Shown here one piece after another: positions 26,712 to 34,971 of a stretch of DNA of 38,893 bases. Under the pieces are notes generated by a model. The model was not told the DNA's origin. It did not search any database and was given only the letters and a program-made list of their open reading frames with translations. This DNA is from Bacteroidia bacterium (GTDB taxonomy: Bacteria > Bacteroidota > Bacteroidia > J057): assembly GCA_019695295.1 (NCBI GenBank), contig JAIBAH010000030.1, forward strand, positions 1 to 38,893, given 5' to 3'. The position numbers and the translations under genes were made by a program. Numbering within the stretch: position 1 is the first letter of the stretch; each line of letters begins with the position of its first letter.

Positions 26712-26719
26712 CAAAGGTA
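26712..26719 (-). promoter_or_regulatory. candidate promoter of the GT-C-like gene
   Basis: On the minus strand it reads TACCTTTG, matching TAnnTTTG, 23 bp upstream of the start at 26689. Confidence 0.5.
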
Positions 26720-26903
26720 ACAGATTTTGGTTTTTTATAAAATAAATTCCCCCCGGTTTTTGCATAAATCCATCCGCCAGGAAATCATTTTCTATAAAGC
26801 GGTTTTCCTTTGGTTTTGTTCCTGGAAAATGACTCTCTCCTGAATCTCTCTCTTTTGATGGAATAAATTTCAGATTTACAGTACGAAACGTAAAAATTCT
26901 CCT

Positions 26904-26911
26904 TAAATTTG
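26904..26911 (+). promoter_or_regulatory. candidate promoter of the ureohydrolase-fumC operon
   Basis: TAAATTTG matches TAnnTTTG and gives a leader of about 100 nt to the start at 27017. Confidence 0.45.
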
Positions 26912-27016
26912 CAGCCGGTTTCGGATAATTGTTAACCATGAGTCGAACAAAGGTAGATTTTCTGACTGCAAACCAGTTGCGTCATTCATTATAATTATAA
27001 AACAAATTTATACTAT

Positions 27017-28060
27017 ATGTCTTTGGAATCCAAAATTGAATCATTTGACCCCAACGCTATGGCAGTGGGGGAAACGCTTTTCGGCCTTCCTTTTGAACCG
27101 GAAGAGGCAAGACTGATTATCATCCCGATTCCCTGGGAGGTAACGGTTTCTTACCGTACAGGTACAGGGGCGGCTCCTTCTGCTATCCTGGAGGCATCAA
27201 AACAGGTGGATTTGTTTGAGAGTGAGATTCCGGATGCGTGGAAATTAGGCGTGGCAATGCTTCCGATTCCTGAGGAAATTGCAGAAAAAAGCCATCATCT
27301 CAGAAAAAAAGCGGAAGTGATTCTGAATGCTTTGTCAGAGGGTGAAGACGAAAATCAATATCAGGATTTGTACGAAGAAATCAACAAAGAAGGAGATATA
27401 CTTCGGGAATATATCCGTAAAACTGCCATGCACTGGATTGGTAAAGGGAAAAGAGTGGCTTTGCTTGGAGGAGACCACAGTACTCCCCTCGGGTTGATGG
27501 ATGCAATGGGCGAAGCGTACGGCGATTTTGGAATATTGCAGATTGATGCACACTGCGACCTGAGAGATGCCTATGAAGGCTTTAAGTATTCTCATGCTTC
27601 CATTATGTTCAATGCCTTACAAAACCCTCGTGTAACGAAACTGGTGCAGGTAGGAATCCGGGATTTTTGTGAGCAGGAGTTTCAACTGGCTCAGAATTCT
27701 GACAACAGAGTAAAAATCTATGAGTACAGAGCGATAAGAAAAGAACAATTTAGCGGAAAAAGCTGGTACGAAATTGCCGATGACCTTCTGGATGAGCTTC
27801 CGGAAAATATTTATATCAGCTTTGATATAGATGGGTTAGACCCCTCACTGTGTCCCAATACCGGTACGCCTGTGCCCGGAGGATTCCGCTTTGAGGAAGT
27901 AATGTTTCTGATTGAAAAAATCGTGGAAAAAAAGAAAAAAATTATAGGTTTTGACCTCAATGAAGTAGGGGTGGGGGAAGATGAATGGGACGCAAATGTA
28001 GGCGCAAGAGTACTTTGGGGGCTGTGTAACTATACAGGGAAATCGCTGGGATTAATCTGA
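27017..28060 (+). CDS. arginase/agmatinase-family ureohydrolase (agmatinase-like)
   Basis: Ureohydrolases use two manganese ions to hydrolyse guanidino groups. The metal ligands are all visible: H154 in GGDHS, D177, H179 and D181 in DAHCDLR, and D270 and D272 in SFDIDGLDP. The stretch EGFKYSHASIM and the PNTGTPVPGGF motif favour an agmatinase-type substrate (agmatine to putrescine and urea) over arginase. Formiminoglutamase or another guanidino substrate remains possible. An extra helical insert at about 85-125 is rich in Glu and makes the protein, at 347 residues, longer than a typical agmatinase. fumC follows after 52 bp, so the two are probably co-transcribed. Confidence 0.85.
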   Translation: MSLESKIESFDPNAMAVGETLFGLPFEPEEARLIIIPIPWEVTVSYRTGTGAAPSAILEASKQVDLFESEIPDAWKLGVAMLPIPEEIAEKSHHLRKKAEVILNALSEGEDENQYQDLYEEINKEGDILREYIRKTAMHWIGKGKRVALLGGDHSTPLGLMDAMGEAYGDFGILQIDAHCDLRDAYEGFKYSHASIMFNALQNPRVTKLVQVGIRDFCEQEFQLAQNSDNRVKIYEYRAIRKEQFSGKSWYEIADDLLDELPENIYISFDIDGLDPSLCPNTGTPVPGGFRFEEVMFLIEKIVEKKKKIIGFDLNEVGVGEDEWDANVGARVLWGLCNYTGKSLGLI

Positions 28061-28112
28061 TGAATCGGTTTATATATATACAATAATCATAAAAAACAAC
28101 AAAATTTGAATT

Positions 28113-29495
28113 ATGGAATATCGTATTGAAAAAGACACCATGGGAGAAGTCAGAGTCCCTGCTGACAAATACTGGGCTGCACAGACTCAGCGTTCTATTC
28201 AGAATTTCCGTATCGGAGGTCACAGAATGCCGCTGGAAGTGATTCGTGGGTTTGCTATCCTCAAAAAAGCCGCTGCCATTACCAATACTGAACTGGCGGG
28301 TATGTCTTTGGATAAAGCAGACTTAATCGGAAAAGTATGTGATGAAATTATGGAGGGAAAACTCGATGATCAGTTTCCGCTCGTTGTATGGCAAACAGGC
28401 TCGGGTACTCAGTCCAATATGAATGTAAACGAAGTGATCTCCAACCGGGCACTTGTGATTTCCGGAGGAACACTTGGTGAGAAAAGCCCTGTTCATCCCA
28501 ATGATGATGTGAACAAATCCCAGTCATCCAATGATACTTTTCCTACGGCTATGCATATCGCCGGATATGATAAAATCGTAAACTATACGCTCCCCAAAGT
28601 AAGGGCTTTAATGGAAACTTTCCGTCAGAAGTCTGAGGAGTATATGAATATTGTAAAAATAGGAAGAACGCATCTCATGGATGCTACTCCCTTAACCCTG
28701 GGGCAGGAACTTTCCGGGTATGCCGCACAGTTGCAGTATGGTATCGAGGCCGTTGAAAACAGTCTTCCTCACCTTGCAGAGCTTGCGCTGGGGGGTACCG
28801 CCGTAGGTACAGGGCTGAATACTCCAAAGGGATATTCCGAAACCGTAGCAAAACATATCGCTTCTATTTCGGGCCTTCCTTTCGTTACTGCTAAAAATAA
28901 ATTTGAGGCACTGTCTGCGCATGATGCCATCGTGGAATCTTCCGGAGCATTAAAAAGATTGGCCGTCAGCCTCATGGCAATTGCCAATAACGTCAGAATG
29001 CTGGCTTCAGGTCCCCGTTGTGGTATTGGTGAGATTTTGATTCCTGAAAATGAACCCGGCTCTTCCATTATGCCCGGAAAAGTAAATCCCACTCAGGCTG
29101 AAGCCATGACAATGGTGTGTGCTCAGGTAATCGGAAATGACGCAGCAATTACTGTGGCCGGTACTCACGGTCATTTTCAGCTGAATGTTTTTAAGCCTGT
29201 GATGATTTATAATCTGCTGGAATCTGCCCGCCTGCTTGGTGATGCCTGCGAGTCTTTCAATGAGCATTGTGCTTCCGGGATAGAGCCCAATCAGGAAAGA
29301 ATCAAAATGCATCTGAATAACTCCCTGATGCTGGTAACTGCCCTTAATACCCATATCGGCTATTACAAGGCAGCAGAAATTGCGAAGAAAGCGCATAAAG
29401 AACATTCTACGCTGAAAGAAGCGGCGATTTCGCTCGGATACCTCACCGCAGAGGAATTTGATAAGGTCGTAGTGCCGGAGCAAATGATTGGATAA
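28113..29495 (+). CDS. fumC: fumarate hydratase class II
   Basis: FumC reversibly hydrates fumarate to malate in the TCA cycle and needs no iron-sulfur cluster. The superfamily signature [10 protein letters not shown] is at 316-325, with the catalytic serine S318. H187 (GRTHLMDA) is the conserved base-region histidine. The substrate-binding [10 protein letters not shown] lies at about 95-104 and VHPNDDVN at 127-134. At 460 residues it is full length. It follows an agmatinase-family gene on the same strand; fumarate is not a product of that enzyme, so the pairing may simply be a conserved operon. Confidence 0.97.
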   Translation: MEYRIEKDTMGEVRVPADKYWAAQTQRSIQNFRIGGHRMPLEVIRGFAILKKAAAITNTELAGMSLDKADLIGKVCDEIMEGKLDDQFPLVVWQTGSGTQSNMNVNEVISNRALVISGGTLGEKSPVHPNDDVNKSQSSNDTFPTAMHIAGYDKIVNYTLPKVRALMETFRQKSEEYMNIVKIGRTHLMDATPLTLGQELSGYAAQLQYGIEAVENSLPHLAELALGGTAVGTGLNTPKGYSETVAKHIASISGLPFVTAKNKFEALSAHDAIVESSGALKRLAVSLMAIANNVRMLASGPRCGIGEILIPENEPGSSIMPGKVNPTQAEAMTMVCAQVIGNDAAITVAGTHGHFQLNVFKPVMIYNLLESARLLGDACESFNEHCASGIEPNQERIKMHLNNSLMLVTALNTHIGYYKAAEIAKKAHKEHSTLKEAAISLGYLTAEEFDKVVVPEQMIG

Positions 29496-29612
29496 AACAT
29501 GAAATTTTGCTGTAACTACTGAGGTTTATCCTGAATACTACTATATTATGCAAGGCAGGATGTGGCCATGAATCAAATATCAGTTGCTCCAACCCTATTT
29601 TTATAAAACAGA

Positions 29613-29645
29613 AAAAGGCTGCAAACCCGAAAGTTGCAGCCTTTT
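29613..29645. terminator. bidirectional terminator between fumC and the YceI gene
   Basis: The arms AAAAGGCTGCAA (29613-29624) and TTGCAGCCTTTT (29634-29645) are perfect with a 9-nt loop and A/T tracts on both sides. Confidence 0.85.
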
Positions 29646-29671
29646 GTATATAGAAAATAAATGAAAAAGGC

Positions 29672-30358
29672 TTATTTGGAAGCAGTTGCAGTTGCAGCAG
29701 CTTTGATGTCAAGGCTCAATTCGATGTCGTCTTCAACAGCCGCATTTGCGAATTTCTTTAAGTCAAATAACTTATTGGTTTTAGAGTTCTCTACAATATT
29801 CCAAAGGGTTCTGTTAAATTTAAAGGTAGCTGCAGTGGAAAGATTGTCTCCGTTCATTTCTACTTTTGCAGGGAAAGACAAAGATTTAGTGACACCGTTA
29901 AGGTTCAGGTTACCAGTGATGGTATGAGTGGCTTTGGGGTCTCCGCTAAGTGCTTCTACTTTTGTGATTTCAAAAGAACTTGTAGGGAATGAATCGGTTT
30001 TGAAAAAGCCGGAACTCAGGTGACCCATTAATTTTTTCAGGTCGTCTCCGCTTGTACCGTCAGTTACATTGATTTGCTTCATATCAAATGTGAATTTTCC
30101 GGAAACGATGTTTCCGTTTTCAACATTTACCGCTCCTTCTTTGATAACAAGATTACCAGTATGATTGTGGCCTACTCCGAATCCGGTCCAGTTTACCTTA
30201 CTTGTAGTTGCATCTACATTCAGCATCTTTGTCCCTGCTTTTGATTCAGTGGTAGTTTGTGCCTCACCGGTTTTTGCCTCGTTAGCTTCAGAAGAACTAC
30301 CACATCCGGCAAAAGAAATCATTAAAATTACTGATAAAGTTAAGAATAAATGTTTCAT
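29672..30358 (-). CDS. YceI-family lipoprotein
   Basis: A lipoprotein signal peptide with lipobox ISFAGC (C19) precedes a Ser/Glu/Thr-rich linker (residues 20-43) and a YceI domain from about 45. YceI folds are lipocalin-like barrels that bind long isoprenoid or amphipathic lipids. Visible hallmarks are SKVNWTGFGVGHNHTG, GKFTFDMKQINV, LKKLMGHLSSGFFKTDSFPTS (in two parts), and TGNLNLNGVTKSL. The protein is probably anchored in the inner leaflet of the outer membrane or on the surface. It is transcribed alone, converging on fumC through a shared terminator. The ligand is unknown. Confidence 0.92.
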   Translation of the reverse strand: MKHLFLTLSVILMISFAGCGSSSEANEAKTGEAQTTTESKAGTKMLNVDATTSKVNWTGFGVGHNHTGNLVIKEGAVNVENGNIVSGKFTFDMKQINVTDGTSGDDLKKLMGHLSSGFFKTDSFPTSSFEITKVEALSGDPKATHTITGNLNLNGVTKSLSFPAKVEMNGDNLSTAATFKFNRTLWNIVENSKTNKLFDLKKFANAAVEDDIELSLDIKAAATATASK

Positions 30359-30737
30359 GTTTTAAGTAAATAATTATTATGGTTTAAAATTCAGTGTTTA
30401 AACGCTGAATCATTGAAATGGTTTACTTTTTTTGTTTTTTTTTGAAAAAAAATAGAATAAATATTTTAAACAGATAATAATCAGTGTTTTGTGTATTATT
30501 TTGTTTTTAAATTCAAACAAACAAAATCAATTCTTGTTTTTCATACAAATACAATCAAAAAAGCACTTTGAGGATTCAGGATTACTGTATGCACGGTGGA
30601 ATAAAGCAGAAATTAAAAAAGATAAAAAGAATAGATGATTTTAATTTGATTTTTTGAATTTAGCTTTAACTTTGCAATCCGAAACAATGTAATCTTAATT
30701 TATCAGAGCAGCAAAATATTAATTTTTTAAATAAATT
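30359..30737. other. AT-rich divergent intergenic region upstream of sdhC
   Basis: This 379-bp region is strikingly AT-rich with long T- and A-runs. It holds the sdhC promoter (30645-30674). No gene is evident and I could not identify the YceI promoter. Confidence 0.6.
30645..30674 (+). promoter_or_regulatory. sdhC promoter, close to the Bacteroidota consensus
   Basis: TTTG at 30645-30648 is followed after 18 nt by TAACTTTG at 30667-30674. That fits the phylum's TTTG-N19-TAnnTTTG rule almost exactly and is the best promoter in the window. Confidence 0.7.
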
Positions 30738-31538
30738 ATGAGCAAAGCGACAGCATTTTTTGCCTATTCTATCGGAAAAAAAGTAGTAATGGCATTAACC
30801 GGTTTGTTTTTAGTGAGTTTTCTTATCGTACACATGAGCGGAAACCTGCAATTATTTACCGAAAATCCGGTTGCGTTTAATGAATATACCCGTTTTATGA
30901 CCCATAGTCCTTTCATAAAAATGTCAGAGTTCATTCTGATTGCGGGTTTTTTACTGCATATTTATTTTGCAGTGAGATTAAGTACGCTCAATAATGCTGC
31001 CCGTCCTGAAAAATACCATTATAAGAAGGATGGAGAAAGCAGTTCCTGGATGTCCAGAAATATGGGTATCACAGGGAGTGTAATTTTGATTTTTTTAGGG
31101 GTACATTTATATATGTTTTACGGAATCTATCATTACGGAGCGGGAGAGTCAGTAGATGCCGGAACCGCCTTCAAAGAAGTATGGAAACTCACGCAGCCCG
31201 TAAGTGTAACGATTAACAACAATGCTGTAACTATTCCAAAAGGGGAGTTTCTTACCGGAGAAGCAGCTGAAGCCCTTCAGGGACAAAAGGTAATGGCAGT
31301 ATCTATGTATAAAGTTGCGTCAGATGCTTTTCAGCAATGGTGGATTGTGATGTTCTATCTTGCGTCTATGGTTTTAATGGCATTGCATCTTCAGCACGGA
31401 TTTCAGAGTGCTTTCAGAACGCTTGGCCTTGTCCATAAAAAATATACCCCTTTGATTCAGACAGCCGGATTTGCACTTTGTGTGCTTGTGCCTTTATTAT
31501 TTGCACTGATGCCGGTTTATCATTTTTTTGTAAAATAA
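30738..31538 (+). CDS. sdhC: succinate dehydrogenase/fumarate reductase cytochrome b558 subunit
   Basis: This membrane subunit anchors the succinate dehydrogenase complex and carries haem b between succinate oxidation and the quinone pool. Five hydrophobic helices carry histidines typical of the single-subunit b558 family: H32 (LIVHMSGN), H74 (LLHIYFAV), H123 (GVHLYMF), H217 and H220 (LHLQHGFQS). At 266 residues it is about 40 longer than usual because of a hydrophilic insert near 150-195 (TINNNAVTIPKGEF ... GQKVMAVSM) between helices 3 and 4. The flavoprotein (sdhA) and iron-sulfur (sdhB) genes that normally follow are absent; a terminator follows directly. They must lie elsewhere if the complex is functional. 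Confidence 0.92.
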   Translation: MSKATAFFAYSIGKKVVMALTGLFLVSFLIVHMSGNLQLFTENPVAFNEYTRFMTHSPFIKMSEFILIAGFLLHIYFAVRLSTLNNAARPEKYHYKKDGESSSWMSRNMGITGSVILIFLGVHLYMFYGIYHYGAGESVDAGTAFKEVWKLTQPVSVTINNNAVTIPKGEFLTGEAAEALQGQKVMAVSMYKVASDAFQQWWIVMFYLASMVLMALHLQHGFQSAFRTLGLVHKKYTPLIQTAGFALCVLVPLLFALMPVYHFFVK

Positions 31539-31561
31539 CTTAAGTGGTTTTCTCTCATAAT

Positions 31562-31599
31562 AAAAAGGGAAACTCCGGATAACGGGGTTTCCCTTTTTT
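31562..31599 (+). terminator. sdhC terminator
   Basis: The arms AAAAAGGGAAAC and GTTTCCCTTTTTT with a 13-nt loop end in six T residues. Confidence 0.85.
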
Positions 31600-31640
31600 G
31601 GTTTCAATACGGAAATGCCTGAATCGAACAGTCTCTCACA

Positions 31641-31730
31641 AAGTAACTGACCATAAAAAACCTGACACAAAAGGAAGTTCTAAAGAAGCAGGTCCTGTAA
31701 GGTTTTTGAAACCTTACAGGACTCAGAATG
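31641..31730. repeat. REP-like 90-bp repeat, copy 1
   Basis: The repeat begins AAGTAACTGACCATAAAAAA and ends in a hairpin. Its arms are AGGTCCTGTAAGGTTT and AAACCTTACAGGACT, separated by about 3 nt. The second copy lies 28 bp further on. The element fits a REP or BIME-like interspersed sequence without coding capacity. Confidence 0.85.
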
Positions 31731-31758
31731 AACGAAGCCAAAATCTTACTCTAATTTT

Positions 31759-31848
31759 AAGTAACTGACCATAAAAAACCTGACACAAAAGGAAGTTCTA
31801 AAGAAGCAAGTCCTATAAGGTTTTTGAAACCTTATAGGACTTAGAATG
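31759..31848. repeat. REP-like 90-bp repeat, copy 2
   Basis: It has the same length and start as copy 1. Only a few bases differ, all in the hairpin or its edge: G to A in the left arm (TCCTATAAGG) is matched by C to T in the right arm (CCTTATAGGA), keeping the stem intact. Confidence 0.85.
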
Positions 31849-31999
31849 CTAAGGGTTGGGTAAAATCGCTCTTTCTTTCCGTTCCCGGCGGCTTTGTGTG
31901 AAAAAAAATCCACAGGTTTGCATAATTCAGGTTTTTTGCATTATTTTGAACACAACGTAAAAGAAAAGGTGTTTATATACCAGTCAATCACAAACCAAT

Positions 32000-33355
32000 A
32001 TGTCTTCCAATCTTCCTCCCTATGTCAAAAATACGCCCCTGATGGGTTTAGCGATGGATGTACTTCGCCGTCCGCTGGAGGTATTTCCTGAAATCGTCGA
32101 AAAATATGGTTACGTTTCCCGGGCACGGTATGCCCCCGGAATGGCTACTTCCTGGATTATCGGGCATCCTGACGGAATCGAGCAGATTATGAAAACCAAT
32201 CAGAAAAATTATCCCCGTTCTGCTTTTTTCAACCGGCTTGTAAAAGAAGCGATTGGCCTGAATTTATTCACTGCTGACGGGGAAATATGGCACGAAACCC
32301 GTAAAAAGGTAGCGCCTACCCTTCACCGGCAGAAAGTAATGCTCTGGACCCAGCAAATCATTGATACTGTAAATGAAACAAAAGAGCGGTGGTTTCAGTA
32401 TGCCAAAAACGGAGAAACGGTATTCCTCCATGACGAGATGGCGCTTCTGGCCTTAAAAATATCCCTGAGAACGATGTTTTCCAATGATATTTTTACGGAA
32501 AGCACCAAAATCCGGGAGGGGATAGCGATGTTGCTTTGGTATGCCAACTACCGGATTTCCAGTCCTTTTTCCATAGACAATATCATCACTACCCCCCGCA
32601 AGAGAAGATATCTGAATGCAAAAGCAATAGTATATGAAGCGATGACCGGCATTATGGAAGAAAGAAAAAAAGGAAATATCCGGAAAAATGATTTGCTTGA
32701 CCTTATGCTTGACGCAAGGGATGAAGAAACCGGAATAGGAATGTCGGAAGATCAGATTAAATCCGAAATACTGGGACTGCTTACCGGCAGTAATGAATCT
32801 ACCTCTGCAATGCTTACCTGGACGATGTATGAGCTTAGCCGTAATCCGGATAAACTGGAAAAAATGAGGGAAGAAATCAGCGGTTTGGGGAAAAGTCCGG
32901 ATTCGCCGGAAGATTTTATGCGGCTTCAGTATCCTTCTATGGTCATTTATGAGTCTATGCGTATGTATCCTCCGGTTTGGCTGCTGGACAGAAGCGCGAC
33001 GAAGGAAGATGTACTGATGGGATATGATGTAGCCCCTGATACCAATATGCTTCTGCCTTTTTTTGTGCTTTACCGTCACCCTGATTTCTGGGAAAATCCC
33101 AATGAGTTTGTTCCTGAAAGATTTATGCCCGAAGAAGTGGAAAAAAGACATAAGTATTTATATCTTCCTTTTGGAGCCGGAGCCAGAAACTGTATCGGGA
33201 ATCACCTTGTAATGATAGAGAGTATCATTATTCTTGCAATTCTTTTTGAGTCCTTTGATATAGAAATGGTTTCAAAAGAACCGATAAAACCGATAGTGAA
33301 TTTTGCGCTTGTGCCCGGTGACAAAGGGGCAATCAGAATCAAAGTCCGAAAATAA
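32000..33355 (+). CDS. cytochrome P450
   Basis: This 451-residue haem monooxygenase is soluble and has no membrane anchor. The haem-thiolate cysteine is C398 in FGAGARNCIGNH. The K-helix ExxR is E318-R321 (YESMRMYPP), and PERF lies at 372-375. The I-helix reads LLTGSNESTSAML (260-272), one residue longer than the usual AGxDTT and with serine in place of the conserved threonine after the acid, which may alter proton delivery. Substrate is unknown; bacterial P450s of this form often hydroxylate fatty acids or terpenoids. No ferredoxin or reductase is adjacent. A DUF4440-like exported protein gene follows 12 bp downstream in the same operon. Confidence 0.93.
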   Translation: MSSNLPPYVKNTPLMGLAMDVLRRPLEVFPEIVEKYGYVSRARYAPGMATSWIIGHPDGIEQIMKTNQKNYPRSAFFNRLVKEAIGLNLFTADGEIWHETRKKVAPTLHRQKVMLWTQQIIDTVNETKERWFQYAKNGETVFLHDEMALLALKISLRTMFSNDIFTESTKIREGIAMLLWYANYRISSPFSIDNIITTPRKRRYLNAKAIVYEAMTGIMEERKKGNIRKNDLLDLMLDARDEETGIGMSEDQIKSEILGLLTGSNESTSAMLTWTMYELSRNPDKLEKMREEISGLGKSPDSPEDFMRLQYPSMVIYESMRMYPPVWLLDRSATKEDVLMGYDVAPDTNMLLPFFVLYRHPDFWENPNEFVPERFMPEEVEKRHKYLYLPFGAGARNCIGNHLVMIESIIILAILFESFDIEMVSKEPIKPIVNFALVPGDKGAIRIKVRK

Positions 33356-33367
33356 ATTTTTTAAATA

Positions 33368-33796
33368 ATGAGAAAAACGATACTACTGATACTTTTTTTA
33401 ACGGGGATTTCTGCCTTATTTTCGCAGCAGTCTAAAAATTTTCAAAAGGTAATTGAAGTGCTTTCTGCTCAGGAAAAAGCGTGGAATGAGGGCAATATTG
33501 ATGCATTTATGGAAGGCTACTGGCACTCGGATTCCCTTACCTTTGTTGGAAAAAACGGAGTAAAAAAAGGCTGGACGGCAACCCGTGACGGTTATATAAA
33601 AGGCTATCCCGATAAAGAGACGATGGGAAAACTGAAGTTTGATATTTTAAAAACGGAGTCTCTGGGCAAAAATGCCGTTCATGTGATAGGAAGGTGGACT
33701 TTGTTTCGCAGTATCGGGGATGTGGGCGGATATTTCAGTCTGATTTTTAAGAGAATGAATAGGAAATGGTATATTATTTCTGATCATACCAGTTAG
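33368..33796 (+). CDS. exported DUF4440/SnoaL-like (NTF2-fold) protein
   Basis: A signal peptide ([20 protein letters not shown]) is followed by a small cone-shaped NTF2-like domain. The pattern [20 protein letters not shown], then [22 protein letters not shown] and a final WYIISDHTS is characteristic of DUF4440 proteins. These often lack a known enzyme activity. It starts 12 bp after the P450 stop, so co-transcription is likely. Because the P450 is cytoplasmic and this protein is exported, a direct shared reaction is not evident. Its TAG stop overlaps the pyrD stop on the other strand. Confidence 0.85.
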   Translation: MRKTILLILFLTGISALFSQQSKNFQKVIEVLSAQEKAWNEGNIDAFMEGYWHSDSLTFVGKNGVKKGWTATRDGYIKGYPDKETMGKLKFDILKTESLGKNAVHVIGRWTLFRSIGDVGGYFSLIFKRMNRKWYIISDHTS

Positions 33797-34827
33797 AGAA
33801 GGGAGTGGAGGATTCTTCGTACAAGAGAAGGGCCTCCGTACACAAATCCCGTATAAAGCTGAATCAGGCTGGCCCCGGCAGCGAGTTTCTCTTTTGCATC
33901 CTGAGGGGTCATAATGCCTCCTACTCCGATGATGGGAAAAGCGCCTTTACTTTTTTTGAACAGGTACCGGATGACATAAGTAGAGCGGTCTTTCAGGGGT
34001 TTGCCGCTTAGTCCTCCTGCTCCGATACGGGATAGTTGCTCTCCGGAGGTAAGAAGATTATCTCTTGAAATGGTAGTATTGGTTGCAATCACTCCCTGAA
34101 TTCCGGAGTCTTTTACCACTTCCACGATATCATCAAGCTGAGAGTCGGTCAAATCCGGAGCGATTTTGAGAAGGATGGGCTTCTGAGTTGAGAAGGAATT
34201 GTTTTTATAAACCAGTTGTTTTAGCAGATGGGTAAGGGGTTCTTTCTCCTGAAGTTCTCTTAGCCCGGGGGTATTGGGAGAGCTCACATTGACTACAAAG
34301 TAATCTACGAAATGAAATAGCTTTTCGAAGCAAATCAGATAATCGTCCACTGCCTTTTCATTGGGGGTGTCTTTGTTTTTGCCGATATTTGCACCGAGTA
34401 CAATTCCGCGTCTGTCCATCTTGCTGAGCCGCTCCGCCGCAACTTCTACCCCACCGTTATTGAACCCCATCCGGTTTATGATAGCCTGGTCTTTTTTGAG
34501 CCGGAAAAGTCTTTTGGGCGGGTTTCCTGCCTGAGGCCGGGGGGTGATTGTTCCTGTCTCTACAAAACCAAATCCCAGATGTTTCCATTCTGTACCAATT
34601 TTTGCGTCTTTGTCAAATCCGGCTGCAAGCCCTACGGGGTTAGGAAACCGGATTCCAAAAACTTCTTTTTCCAGAAAGGGTGACTGAAGTACATATTTTT
34701 CTCTTAAAATATTTTTTACCCACTCTGCTGAAAGCATAAAAGACAGAATCCGGAAAGTGAAATGATGCACTTTTTCTGCATCCCACAAAAATAAGAAAGG
34801 ACGAATAAGCCGAAGGTACATATCCAT
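33793..34827 (-). CDS. pyrD: dihydroorotate dehydrogenase (quinone), class 2
   Basis: PyrD oxidises dihydroorotate to orotate in pyrimidine synthesis and passes electrons to the membrane quinone pool. The N-terminal amphipathic segment ([15 protein letters not shown]) is the class 2 membrane association region. FMN-binding motifs include [13 protein letters not shown] at 63-75. The catalytic serine is S183 in [11 protein letters not shown] (180-190). The final phosphate site reads [11 protein letters not shown] and [13 protein letters not shown]. The 344-residue length is normal. An alternative start two codons later cannot be excluded. Its stop overlaps that of the convergent DUF4440 gene by 4 bp. 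Confidence 0.97.
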   Translation of the reverse strand: MDMYLRLIRPFLFLWDAEKVHHFTFRILSFMLSAEWVKNILREKYVLQSPFLEKEVFGIRFPNPVGLAAGFDKDAKIGTEWKHLGFGFVETGTITPRPQAGNPPKRLFRLKKDQAIINRMGFNNGGVEVAAERLSKMDRRGIVLGANIGKNKDTPNEKAVDDYLICFEKLFHFVDYFVVNVSSPNTPGLRELQEKEPLTHLLKQLVYKNNSFSTQKPILLKIAPDLTDSQLDDIVEVVKDSGIQGVIATNTTISRDNLLTSGEQLSRIGAGGLSGKPLKDRSTYVIRYLFKKSKGAFPIIGVGGIMTPQDAKEKLAAGASLIQLYTGFVYGGPSLVRRILHSLL

Positions 34828-34908
34828 ATAAATTTTGGCAAAAATGAATAAGATTTACTGGTTTTCCAAATAATAATGATTCCTTTTTTTGTGTGGTCGT
34901 TAAATACA

Positions 34909-34950
34909 AGCGTCCGGTTTGTAAAAGTACTTGGCTACAAACCGGACGCT
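34909..34950. repeat. strong hairpin downstream of the RicT gene
   Basis: AGCGTCCGGTTTGTA (34909-34923) and TACAAACCGGACGCT (34936-34950) are perfect 15-bp arms with a 12-nt loop. No good T-run follows on either strand, so it may be a transcript-stabilising or REP-like palindrome rather than a standard terminator. Confidence 0.7.
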
Positions 34951-34971
34951 GTGTCACTCATTCAGTATTTT

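Larger units (their letters stand above)
26690..27016. other. divergent intergenic region
   Basis: This 327-bp region between the membrane protein and the ureohydrolase holds TAnnTTTG elements on both strands (26712-26719 and 26948-26955 minus, 26904-26911 plus). I see no supported gene or RNA. Confidence 0.6.
31539..31999. other. intergenic region holding a terminator and two REP-like repeats
   Basis: This 461-bp region between sdhC and the P450 gene holds the sdhC terminator, two 90-bp direct repeats with palindromes (31641-31730 and 31759-31848) and about 150 bp of leader before the P450. I see no gene. Confidence 0.7.

Noticed and set aside
26709-26939. Minus-strand 76-codon frame preceded by a TACCTTTG element
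   Set aside because: It has no signal, domain or family resemblance and overlaps the promoter of the GT-C-like gene; the upstream match alone is weak evidence.
31641-31848. Two direct repeats as a minimal CRISPR array
   Set aside because: The repeats are 90 bp long with a 28-bp gap, only two copies exist and no cas genes are near; palindromic REP-like elements explain them better.
32453-33151. Minus-strand open frame of 232 codons inside the P450 gene
   Set aside because: It is antisense to a well-supported P450, is rich in H, R and I and has no recognisable motifs.
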